This document shows, one piece after another, positions 36,493-43,143 of a stretch of DNA of 64,000 nt. The stretch is taken from NCBI RefSeq assembly GCF_913773725.1, contig NZ_CAJYGK010000096.1:1-64000 (forward strand), read 5' to 3'. How positions within the stretch are numbered: the first letter of the stretch is position 1; every line of letters begins with the position of its first letter. Under the pieces are notes generated by a model. It searched no databases. It was not told the DNA's origin and worked only from the letters and a program-made list of their open reading frames with translations. A program made the translations under genes and the position numbers. Source of the DNA: an uncultured Aquabacterium sp. (GTDB lineage Bacteria; Pseudomonadota; Gammaproteobacteria; Burkholderiales; Burkholderiaceae_C).

Positions 36493-36571
36493 ACCATCGG
36501 GTGATTGCACCTGACGGGTGTCTTGTTGTCATGTCTTCGCCAGTCGCCTTCACGGGTGGCTGGCTTTTTTT
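36493..36571 (+). ncRNA. Candidate phage small RNA (about 79 nt)
   Basis: Bounded by the promoter above and an intrinsic terminator at 36539-36571. No start codon with a ribosome-binding site opens a frame inside it. The 5' part can form small hairpins from GGTG/CACC segments (36500-36520). The set-up of operator, promoter, 45-nt body and terminator is that of a small RNA; expression is not shown. Confidence 0.5.
36539..36571 (+). terminator. Rightward intrinsic terminator behind cI
   Basis: GCCAGTCGCC pairs over ten positions (two G-U) with GGTGGCTGGC around a 6-nt loop, followed by seven T. Confidence 0.8.
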
Positions 36572-36644
36572 CTGCGCCGACGCGGAGCCATGGGCTTATC
36601 CGGGGGTTGTTGCAAAGTCCGCTGATCGGCGCAGAAAAAAAGCC
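36562..36644. repeat. Perfect 19-bp inverted repeat linking two terminators
   Basis: 36562-36580 (GGCTTTTTTTCTGCGCCGA) is the exact reverse complement of 36626-36644; a further GCGGA/TCCGC pair lies just inside. Each arm contains the T-tract of one of the convergent terminators. Confidence 0.85.
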
Positions 36645-36666
36645 CCGGCGAAAGATCGACCGGGGC
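36635..36666 (-). terminator. Leftward intrinsic terminator of the 40.8-36.8 kb operon
   Basis: Leftward GCCCCGG (36660-36666) pairs with CCGGGGC (36642-36648) around an 11-nt loop and is followed by seven T. Confidence 0.78.
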
Positions 36667-36811
36667 AAAGTGGTGAGCCGGGACGCATCCCGGTTCGTCA
36701 CTCTGCCCCAGCACAACCGGAGAGAAGGCTGGGCAGTGGCCGGACAGCCGGCCAGCGTGACGCCACGGGCGGGGATTTTCTCCCATGCTGGCGCCAGGCT
36801 GTTGCGTGCCG
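36667..36811 (-). ncRNA. Structured 3' UTR with an anti-leader hairpin loop (candidate regulatory RNA)
   Basis: Between the last leftward gene and the terminator lie three perfect hairpins: 36737-36754 (7-bp stem), 36707-36733 (stem CCCAGC/GCTGGG) and 36673-36701 (6-bp stem plus GTGA/TCAC). In the leftward RNA the middle loop (36713-36727) reads CTTCTCTCCGGTTGT, complementary over 11 nt to the start-associated sequence of the early genes. The 3' UTR could therefore pair with those ribosome-binding sites; this is inference from complementarity. Confidence 0.45.
36713..36723 (+). repeat. Start-associated sequence in opposite orientation, inside a hairpin loop
   Basis: ACAACCGGAGA on the plus strand; every other copy is on the minus strand. 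It forms the first 11 nt of the 15-nt loop between CCCAGC and GCTGGG. Confidence 0.8.
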
Positions 36812-37015
36812 TCACTTCGCGGCCACCATGCGCACGTACTGGCTGGCGGCGCATTCGCCTGCTGCGCGCAGGCGGTGGCGGCTGATGAAGGTGTCCGCCG
36901 CGATCACCAGCGTGGCCAGGCGGGCCGGGTCGGGCAGGTCGTCGTGGTCGTGTCGTCGCATCCATGCGCGGAATTTGTCCTTGAGTCGAATGGGGATCGG
37001 GTTGCTGCGGTTCAT
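36812..37015 (-). CDS. Hypothetical small basic protein
   Basis: A 67-residue protein, rich in Arg/His, preceded by GGAGGAAC. The sequence IPIRLKDKFRAWMRRHDHDD and the helix LATLVIAADTFISRHRLRAA may form a ribbon-helix type DNA-binding unit. Last gene of the second leftward operon. Confidence 0.6.
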   Translation of the reverse strand: MNRSNPIPIRLKDKFRAWMRRHDHDDLPDPARLATLVIAADTFISRHRLRAAGECAASQYVRMVAAK

Positions 37016-37080
37016 GTCGTGGTTCCTCCCTGGTTTGTTCGGGTCGGGTCAAAGGTTCAGGTGGTGGCGGGCGGTGGCGG

Positions 37081-37413
37081 TCATGCTGTCTTGGCCTCGG
37101 CTGCTGCGATGGCGCACAGGTGCGCGGTGGCGTCGTGCTCGGCGTCCTGCTGCTCCATGATGGCCACCATGTTGTCGATGGCCTTCTGGATGCGCTCGAT
37201 CTCCTTGTGGGCCAGGGCGATGGCTTGCATGAACTCATGCCCCTTGCCCTCGGCGCACCAGTCGGCGCCATCCTTGGTGCACGTGACAATCTCGCCGAAC
37301 GTGATCCCACCAAGGGTGTTTGTGTGCGGCCGGTGGTAGGTCACGCCATTGGGGATGCGGTAGGTGCGCGCCAGGCGCTGCTGCAGGGTGGTCTTCGGTG
37401 CTTGAACAGTCAT
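37081..37413 (-). CDS. Hypothetical phage protein
   Basis: A 110-residue protein with a beta-like N-terminal half (RTYRIPNGVTYHRPHTNT) and a long helix (ALAHKEIERIQKAIDNMVAI). The start overlaps the upstream stop as ATGA. Not recognised. Confidence 0.7.
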   Translation of the reverse strand: MTVQAPKTTLQQRLARTYRIPNGVTYHRPHTNTLGGITFGEIVTCTKDGADWCAEGKGHEFMQAIALAHKEIERIQKAIDNMVAIMEQQDAEHDATAHLCAIAAAEAKTA

Positions 37414-37649
37414 CGTTGTGTCCTTTCGTCAGTAGATGGCGCAGGGTTCTCCGGTTGTGTGGGTGCTTTGGTGCACTGGTGGCACATGCAGCGCATGCCG
37501 GCCAGCTTCTGCTTGGTGCCGGCGCGGTACGCCTCATCGGCCACGCGCTTGCTGATTCGGTTTTCGGTGTAGAGGCGCAGGAAGGTGCGCATGTCGGCGT
37601 GATAGCCGGCTATGCGCATCCAGGCCAGAACGTCGGCCCTGTTGCTCAT
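37410..37649 (-). CDS. Hypothetical small cysteine-containing protein
   Basis: A 79-residue protein. RCMCHQCTK provides a C-x-C-x2-C cluster after a helical N-terminal half. A copy of the start-associated sequence falls inside its 3' end and is translated there. Confidence 0.65.
   Translation of the reverse strand: MSNRADVLAWMRIAGYHADMRTFLRLYTENRISKRVADEAYRAGTKQKLAGMRCMCHQCTKAPTQPENPAPSTDERTQR
37448..37458 (-). repeat. Start-associated sequence inside a coding region
   Basis: Reads ACAACCGGAGA leftward, about 35 nt before the next start instead of at ribosome-binding distance. It may be a remnant. Confidence 0.6.
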
Positions 37650-37653
37650 CGCA

Positions 37654-38508
37654 TCAGTGCGCGGCGTAGGTCCACTTGCCGTCGGCCGTCTGGTTGCCCA
37701 GCGGCTCGCGCTTGATCTGGCCGTCCTCGCCGATGGTTTCGATGAAGGGGGCGGTGACCTCCACCGTCTTCGGGTGCAGCCACATGACGGTCTGTGACAG
37801 GCCCGCCAGGCCGTGCTCGCCCATGGGAATGTCCACCGGGCTCTCGCCGCTCGGGCGGTCGGCCACCAGCAGGATGCGGCCGGCCAGGGGCTCGGGGTAG
37901 AAGGGCGTCAGGCAGAACGACTGTTCGCTCCAGTCCTTCAACAGCCCTTCCTCGTCGATCCAGGCCGTCAGGCGGATCTGATCGGCGCCGCGGCCGGCGT
38001 GGCCCACGTCGATGGCCTCCACCCAATTGCAGCCGATGAGCTGATACAGCCCATCGGGGCCATCGAGCTGGCCTGTCGTGCGCACAAACTGAACAGCCCT
38101 GGCCACGGGGTCGATGAGCACGGCGCGCACCAGCTTGGTGCGAGATTCCCCCTCGTTTTGCGCTTCTAAGGGTTTACCCTGACCATCGCGGGACGCGCCA
38201 GAATCGCCAGGATCGCGTTTTTCTTGGTCAGGGGATGCCATGGCCTTGGCATGGTCAGAAAAACGCGCTGCAGGCTCGTTTTCGCTGCCTGCAAGGGTCG
38301 CCCCATGGTCTGCCAGGGCTGCAGTCACGCCCTTCTCTGCATAGGCTATGGCGTGTTTAATGCTGCGCGTACACCAATCGGGGTATTCAAACCCAGGCAC
38401 AGCCACAGCCAGGGCGTCGCGCAGCCGGCTGTCGTCGTCGTATTCGGTGCCGATCTCCAGGTCGGCCGGGTAGGTCTTGAGGGTCTGGATCGCTTCGTTG
38501 CGGTTCAT
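37654..38508 (-). CDS. Hypothetical phage protein with DUF3846-like C-terminal part
   Basis: A 284-residue protein. The N-terminal part is helical, the middle is a charged linker, and the C-terminal half (LVRAVLIDPVARAVQFVRTT ... LTAWIDEEGLLKDW ... RILLVADRPSGE) resembles DUF3846, a domain of unknown role in phages and mobile elements. Start ATG 38508 is supported by a start-associated sequence. Confidence 0.7.
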   Translation of the reverse strand: MNRNEAIQTLKTYPADLEIGTEYDDDSRLRDALAVAVPGFEYPDWCTRSIKHAIAYAEKGVTAALADHGATLAGSENEPAARFSDHAKAMASPDQEKRDPGDSGASRDGQGKPLEAQNEGESRTKLVRAVLIDPVARAVQFVRTTGQLDGPDGLYQLIGCNWVEAIDVGHAGRGADQIRLTAWIDEEGLLKDWSEQSFCLTPFYPEPLAGRILLVADRPSGESPVDIPMGEHGLAGLSQTVMWLHPKTVEVTAPFIETIGEDGQIKREPLGNQTADGKWTYAAH

Positions 38509-38514
38509 GTTGGA

Positions 38515-38527
38515 TCTCCGGTTGTTT
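38515..38527 (-). repeat. Start-associated sequence (37.7-38.5 kb gene)
   Basis: Reads AAACAACCGGAGA leftward, 6 nt before the ATG. Confidence 0.85.
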
Positions 38528-38561
38528 GATGGCGCCCCGGTCTTTGCCGGGGCTGTTGGGA

Positions 38562-39506
38562 TCAGGCGGCTTGCCGCTCCATTTCGTGCATCACGCGCAC
38601 GACGGCCAGGGCCGAGTCGATGGACTTCTGGCAGGCTGCTTTGGTCAGCACGTCGGCGCCGATGCGCAGCACCGGCTCGCCCAGCTCGCCAATGAGCTGC
38701 TGGTGCAGCCAGTCGCCCAGCAGCTCGCCGGCACCGCCCAGGGATTCGCATTGCGGCTGCCCCTCGGTGGCGAAGTGCCAGGGGTGCAGATAGCGGCGCT
38801 TGAAGCCAGGGGCCACCAGCACAGAAGCCAGTGAGCAAAGATCCAGCGGCGCGTCGTAGTGCTTGACGGGCACCACGGCTGCCACGCCCTCGTTGCCCTG
38901 CCGGCCATCGGCGTCGTTGACGCCCACCGCGCAGTTGACGGCCAGGATCTGCACCTGATAGCCGGCTTCCTCCAGGGCGTCGGACAGCTTGAGGGCTGCC
39001 ACGCCGCGCCACGCCAGGGCGTCGGCTTTCTGGAACCATGGGCACGACAGGTCGCACATCAGGGTGATGCGCCGGGGTGCGCGGCTCTGGCGCTTGCCCA
39101 TGCGGCTCCAGGCTGTGTCGAGCTTGCCGGCGTACACGCGGTGAATGTCCAGCTCGTCGCCCTGGTCGGCCCACTCGCGGCGGCGCTTGATGCTCACCGG
39201 CTCGGGCAGCTCGGCGGCAGCCAGTTGCGAGATCATCGCGGCGCCATCGGCCCAGCCCTCACGCATGCGCTGTTCCAGCGTCTGCAGGTCCGGCGCGCCC
39301 AGCCAGTCCTGGCGGTTCAGCGAGACTTTGCCCAGGCCAGGCACCTTGCCGCTGCGCTGTTCGCGGCTGCAGCTCTCCAGGGTGAGGGCCAACGCATATT
39401 GCGCGTTGTACTCATCCGGCAGTGGCGTGTTGACCGCATCGAGCAGGTCGGTGAAGCGGCGCAGCCGCACCTTGTAGCGGCCGGCCTTGTGTTCGGTTTC
39501 GATCAT
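38562..39506 (-). CDS. VWA-like (CobT-type) protein partnering the AAA+ gene
   Basis: A 314-residue protein directly after the AAA+ gene. The von Willebrand A-type fold is suggested by RRITLMCDLSCPWF, where the MIDAS pattern DxSxS is incomplete (last Ser is Pro), and by the alternating helix/strand pattern after it (LSDALEEAGYQVQILAVN). AAA+/VWA pairs of CobS/CobT or MoxR type remodel or load partners. The phage function is unknown. Confidence 0.65.
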   Translation of the reverse strand: MIETEHKAGRYKVRLRRFTDLLDAVNTPLPDEYNAQYALALTLESCSREQRSGKVPGLGKVSLNRQDWLGAPDLQTLEQRMREGWADGAAMISQLAAAELPEPVSIKRRREWADQGDELDIHRVYAGKLDTAWSRMGKRQSRAPRRITLMCDLSCPWFQKADALAWRGVAALKLSDALEEAGYQVQILAVNCAVGVNDADGRQGNEGVAAVVPVKHYDAPLDLCSLASVLVAPGFKRRYLHPWHFATEGQPQCESLGGAGELLGDWLHQQLIGELGEPVLRIGADVLTKAACQKSIDSALAVVRVMHEMERQAA

Positions 39507-39517
39507 GGTGTAGCCCC

Positions 39518-40836
39518 TCAGTAGGTGACGATCTTGGAAACTTCCTCGGCCTTCCAGCCCAGGAAGAAGGTGTCTTTGACTTCCTCCAGCGACTCGCCGG
39601 CTGCCATCAGCTTGGTGCTGTCGAGCAGGAACCGGGTGGACAGCACGCGGCGCATCTGGTTGCGGGTGATGCAGTCGCGCACCTGACGCGCCCAGGCCAG
39701 CAGCTCGGGGTTGACCGCCTGCTTCTCAAACTCGGCGTCGTAGTCCAGCGCCAGGGTGCCGGCGCGGAAACGGTCAATCGTTGCCTCGTCGAGCTGGTTG
39801 CGCCCGGCGTAGACCGACGTGCCGCCCTTGCCGTAGGTGTTCGCCGCGGCGATGCAAACGAAGTCGGGATGGCGGATCACTTCGGTGCGGCCCACGCGCT
39901 GCGGCAGGTTGAACCGGCCGTTGGCCAGCGCCTGGTTGAGCCACAGCAGCATGTTTTCGTCGGCCGCGTCGATCTCGTCGAGCAGGAACACGCCGCCGTT
40001 TTCGTAGATGCGCACGAAGTCGCTTTCCACGTACTCAAACGAGCCGCCGTCGCCGGTCGGCAGCAGCCAGCCCTGCAGGGCCGACTCGCTCATCCCGGCC
40101 GAGCACGAAACCGACGCGAAGGGGCGCTGCAGGGCTTGCGCAACCTGCGCGGCCAGGTGCGTCTTGCCGCAGCCGGCGGGGCCAGGTGCGTCTTGCCGCA
40201 GCCGGCGGGGCCGACCAGTAGCTGATTGACGCCAGCCGCTGCGCGGCGCAGCACCTTGGCGAATTCCGGCCGGGTGTAGCCGTCGAGCTTGACGGGCTCC
40301 AGGTCGTTGATCTTCACCACGACCTCACGCGCCGGCATGCCGTCGAGCTTGCGCTGCACCATGTCGAGGATGGCGCCGTAGTTCTTGGCGCCAAGATCCT
40401 CGGCCCGCTCCAGCACGTCGGCAATCATCGGCTCCACGATGGCCCGCACGTCGGACTCGCTCACGGTCGCCTTGCCCTTGCTCATGAGCTTGGCCAGCAT
40501 CGCGGCCACTTCGGTGACTTCGGGGGCGGGCTCGGCGGCCGTCTGGTCTTCCTCCCAATCGGCAGCGTCGGCGGTGACGTTGCCGGCCTCATCGACTGCC
40601 AGGCTCACTTCGTCGGCGTCGATCAGCCAGTCCTCGGCCACGAATTGCTCCGCCTCGGCTTCGCATGCACGCTTGGCAGCATCCAGCAGTTGCTCGGTCG
40701 TGAAGCCGCGCAGCATCGCCAGCAGCTCCGGCTTGGTCACTCGCGCCCAATCGCGCTTGATTCCAAGCTGTTGCGCAATTTGAATTGCGCCATCCTTGGT
40801 CATATTGCCGAAATCGAAAGTCTTGGTGTTTTGCAT
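39518..40836 (-). pseudogene. CobS/MoxR-like AAA+ ATPase, frameshifted by a 29-bp tandem duplication
   Basis: The gene starts at ATG 40836 and runs normally to the Walker A (LLVGPAGCGKTHLA). There a 29-bp unit is present twice in tandem (40152-40180 and 40181-40209), which shifts the frame and gives a stop at 40090. Removing one copy restores a single frame of exactly 430 codons (429 residues): Walker B GGVFLLDEIDAAD, sensor 1 CIAAANT and the C-terminal helical lid follow in the second piece. As read, the protein stops soon after Walker A. The unit is short enough that a sequencing or assembly slip is an alternative. Confidence 0.85.
40152..40209. repeat. 29-bp tandem duplication in the AAA+ gene
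   Basis: Two exact copies (40152-40180, 40181-40209), with the first 3 nt of a third. The unit encodes the P-loop GPAGCGKTHLA. Confidence 0.95.
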
Positions 40837-40842
40837 CTGATT

Positions 40843-40855
40843 TCTCCGGTTGTTT
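40843..40855 (-). repeat. Start-associated sequence (AAA+ gene)
   Basis: Reads AAACAACCGGAGA leftward, 6 nt before the ATG. Confidence 0.85.
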
Positions 40856-40870
40856 GAAAACATCCAGCGT

Positions 40871-40915
40871 CATTGCTGGTGCATGGGCATCACTGCTACC
40901 CATGCACAAGCAATG
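40871..40915. repeat. 17-bp inverted repeat in the AAA+ leader
   Basis: CATTGCTGGTGCATGGG (40871-40887) and CCCATGCACAAGCAATG (40899-40915) are complementary with one mismatch around an 11-nt loop. The second arm overlaps a further palindrome, AGCAATG-CACA-CATTGCT (40909-40926). Confidence 0.85.
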
Positions 40916-41082
40916 CACACATTGCTCGGGTCAATCTTGGCCACCGCCCCGTTGCCGGGTGGCGGGAGGGGATTTCATCCCTCCGGGCATAGGGCCGAAG
41001 CCCATCAAAGCCGTCCTTGGTGCGTCGCCGTCCCGGCGTTGCGTCGTGCTTCACAGCAGTTGGTGACTGAACTATGCCAGCA

Positions 41083-41105
41083 AATGCTAGTGGCGCACTA
41101 GCATT
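41083..41105. promoter_or_regulatory. Perfect 23-bp palindromic operator
   Basis: AATGCTAGTG-GCG-CACTAGCATT. Its core TGCTAGT-N5-ACTAGCA is identical in arms and spacing to the site behind cI, so the CI-like (or Cro-like) protein probably binds both. Confidence 0.75.
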
Positions 41106-41234
41106 GCACCCCATGAATGTGGGGTTTTGTTGCAAAAAACACACAAATTGGCCCTTTGTGGCCAGGAATTAAGGGTTAACCCCTGAATTTAGGGCTGATG
41201 CCAGGAAAAGGGGTTTTCTCGCCAGGGTGGGCAG

Positions 41235-41277
41235 ATACCCCCTGAAACACCGCCCGGCCGATGAATCGGTGGGGTAT
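41235..41277 (+). other. Leader hairpin before the basic-peptide gene
   Basis: ATACCCC (41235-41241) pairs with GGGGTAT (41271-41277) and encloses a CCGAT/ATCGG hairpin. It lies 58 nt before the start at 41336 and could influence translation. Confidence 0.4.
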
Positions 41278-41335
41278 TCGATCCGGGCTCATATTCCCCC
41301 GGTTTGTTTTCTCTGGATCTGAAAGGAACCCATAT

Positions 41336-41485
41336 ATGGCTATCGGCAAGAAGGCTGCAGCCCGCAAGGCCGCGAAGGCGCCGGCCGCAAAGAAGGCCAC
41401 CAAGGCCACGGTGTCGAAGAAGGCTGCCGGCGGCAAGAAGCCCGCAGGCCGCAAGGGCGGCGCCGCGAAGTCGAGCGACAAGTAA
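41336..41485 (+). CDS. Lysine/alanine-rich histone-H1-like peptide
   Basis: A 49-residue highly basic protein of repeated Ala/Lys blocks (KKAAARKAAKAPAAKKATKA) like the C-terminal tail of histone H1 or AlgP-type proteins. A good ribosome-binding site (AAAGGA) precedes ATG 41336. First gene of the rightward accessory operon. It probably binds nucleic acid non-specifically; which DNA is unknown. Confidence 0.75.
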   Translation: MAIGKKAAARKAAKAPAAKKATKATVSKKAAGGKKPAGRKGGAAKSSDK

Positions 41486-41529
41486 CCCATCCGGCCCGGC
41501 CAGTCCGGGCCTGACACACAGGAGCGAAC

Positions 41530-41697
41530 ATGCCCACCGCAACCGAACCGCGCCCGCAAGGCGCCAACCGCGCCCAGCGCCTGGCCAGTGCCAAGGCCCG
41601 CGGCGTGCCGTCGAAGTACATGACGCCCAACCCCAAGGCCGCACAGAAGAAGCTGGCCGGCAAGAAGGGCAAGGCCGCCAGCGGCTCCGACAAGTGA
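41530..41697 (+). CDS. Small basic protein
   Basis: A 55-residue Lys/Ala-rich protein with a basic C-terminal tail (KAAQKKLAGKKGKAASGSDK) that resembles its neighbour's tail; both end SDK. AGGAG lies 6 nt before ATG 41530. The two could be diverged copies. Confidence 0.7.
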   Translation: MPTATEPRPQGANRAQRLASAKARGVPSKYMTPNPKAAQKKLAGKKGKAASGSDK

Positions 41698-41705
41698 GCT
41701 AGGCC

Positions 41706-42398
41706 ATGGGAGTCAACGTCGAAAACACCATCGCGGACATGAAGCGGCTCGCCAAGACCCACGACCGTGTGTGCGTTGGCTTCTCTGGCGGCAAGGACAG
41801 CCTGGTGTGCCTGGATCTGGCTGTCCGTTTCTTCTCGGAGGTCGTGCCGTTCTGCATGTACCTGGTTCCCGATCTGGACTGCGACCGTCAGCGCACGGCC
41901 ATCGCCAAGGAACGCTATGGCCTGGATGTGCACTTCTTCCCGCATCCGGTGTCGCTCAACTACCTGCAAGGCGGCTACTACTGCGACTTCCTGCCCTTCC
42001 TCCAGGCGATGCCGGAGGTGCACCCCTGGACCTACTACAAGGGGATGATGGGGCGCATGGGCTGCACGCTCATGATCGACGGCATGAAGAAGGCCGACGG
42101 GTCGTTCCGCCGCCGCAAGCTGGCCACGGAAACCGAGGAGGAAAAGCGCATGACCTTCCGGCCGCTGAAACAGTGGCTCAAGTGGGAGGTGCTTTCCTAC
42201 CTCAAGGCCCGCGACATTCCGCTGCCCAAGAGTCACACCAACACGGCCGCCGGCAACAGCGGCACGTCGCTGCAGGTGCAGGAGGTGCTGACGCTGCACG
42301 ACTACTACCCGGCCGACTACGAGAAGGTGCGGGCGATCTTCCCCTACGTCGATGCCATCGTGGCTCGGCGTGAGTTCTTCGGACTGACCGATGGCTGA
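41706..42398 (+). CDS. IbrA-like PAPS-reductase-family protein
   Basis: A 230-residue protein of the phosphoadenosine-phosphosulfate reductase/ATP-pyrophosphatase superfamily. The PP-loop is VGFSGGKDSLVCL near residue 23. It lacks the C-terminal ECG..LH cysteine motif of true PAPS reductases. The following gene is ParB-like and overlaps by 8 nt, the arrangement of the IbrA/IbrB pair known from E. coli prophage-like elements, where it activates eib genes. Substrate unknown. Confidence 0.8.
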   Translation: MGVNVENTIADMKRLAKTHDRVCVGFSGGKDSLVCLDLAVRFFSEVVPFCMYLVPDLDCDRQRTAIAKERYGLDVHFFPHPVSLNYLQGGYYCDFLPFLQAMPEVHPWTYYKGMMGRMGCTLMIDGMKKADGSFRRRKLATETEEEKRMTFRPLKQWLKWEVLSYLKARDIPLPKSHTNTAAGNSGTSLQVQEVLTLHDYYPADYEKVRAIFPYVDAIVARREFFGLTDG

Positions 42399-43137
42399 AC
42401 GCAAACCCAAGGCCGACAAGGCCGACAAGCCCAAGTCGCTGGCCGAGGCCGGCCTGGAGCAGTTCAAGACCCGCGAGGTGCACCGCTCCCAGCTCAAGGG
42501 TGCGGACTACAACCCGCGCATCATCACCGACCAGGAACGCCTGAAACTCAAGAAGGCGCTGGCCAAGCATGGCCTGGTTGCCCCGATCACCTGGAACGAG
42601 CGCACCGGCAACATCGTCGGCGGCCATCAGCGCCTGTCCATCATGGACGCGCTCATGCGCACCAGCGACTACTCGATGACCGTGGCTGTCATCGACGTGG
42701 AGCCCGCACGCGAGAAAGAGCTGAATATCCTGCTGAACAACACCGCCAGCCAGGGCAGCTTCGACATGGACAAGCTGCGCGAGCTGTTCAAGGACGAGGC
42801 GGTGACCGTCGAGGGCTCGGGCTTCGACCTGGGCGACATTTACGACATGTTCGGCGATCAGGTCATCAACGAGCGCGAGCAGGATCTGAAAGAGTTTTCC
42901 GACCTGCTGTCGGGGATGAGCAAGGCTTACGACACCATCAGCGACCACAACCGGGCCAAGCTCGATGGCGAGTTCTTCTGTGTGCTGACCTTCCCCAACC
43001 GGGCGGCCATGCTGCGCATGTTCGACCACATCGGGGTGCGCGAGTCCCGTTACCAGAATGGCGAGCTGTTCGCCATGAAATTGGGGGTGCCCCTCGATGG
43101 CGAGGAAGACACCCCCGATGACGGAGAGCCGGACTGA
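42391..43137 (+). CDS. IbrB-like ParB/sulfiredoxin-domain protein
   Basis: A 248-residue protein with a ParB N-terminal domain: REVHRSQLKGADYNPRIIT, then LAKHGLVAPITWNERTGNIV and GGHQRLSIMDAL. The GGHQR motif is the nucleotide-binding (CTP/ATP) box of the ParB/Srx fold. It lacks the helix-turn-helix centre of chromosome ParB proteins. It follows and overlaps the IbrA-like gene, so both act together, plausibly in gene control or nucleic-acid modification. Confidence 0.82.
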   Translation: MAERKPKADKADKPKSLAEAGLEQFKTREVHRSQLKGADYNPRIITDQERLKLKKALAKHGLVAPITWNERTGNIVGGHQRLSIMDALMRTSDYSMTVAVIDVEPAREKELNILLNNTASQGSFDMDKLRELFKDEAVTVEGSGFDLGDIYDMFGDQVINEREQDLKEFSDLLSGMSKAYDTISDHNRAKLDGEFFCVLTFPNRAAMLRMFDHIGVRESRYQNGELFAMKLGVPLDGEEDTPDDGEPD

Positions 43138-43143
43138 GCCAGG

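Larger units (their letters stand above)
40837..41335. other. Divergent control region, 500 nt
   Basis: Separates the leftward AAA+ operon from the rightward accessory operon. It contains a 17-bp inverted repeat near the AAA+ start, AGCAATG half-sites, a perfect 23-bp operator palindrome, a small hairpin with a short T run (41108-41128), the palindrome GGGTTAACCC (near 41172) and a leader hairpin before 41336. No coding frame looks real. Confidence 0.6.

Noticed and set aside
36477-37160. Rightward 227-codon frame behind cI
   Set aside because: Crosses both terminators and hairpins, has low similarity to any protein type, and lies opposite better-supported small genes.
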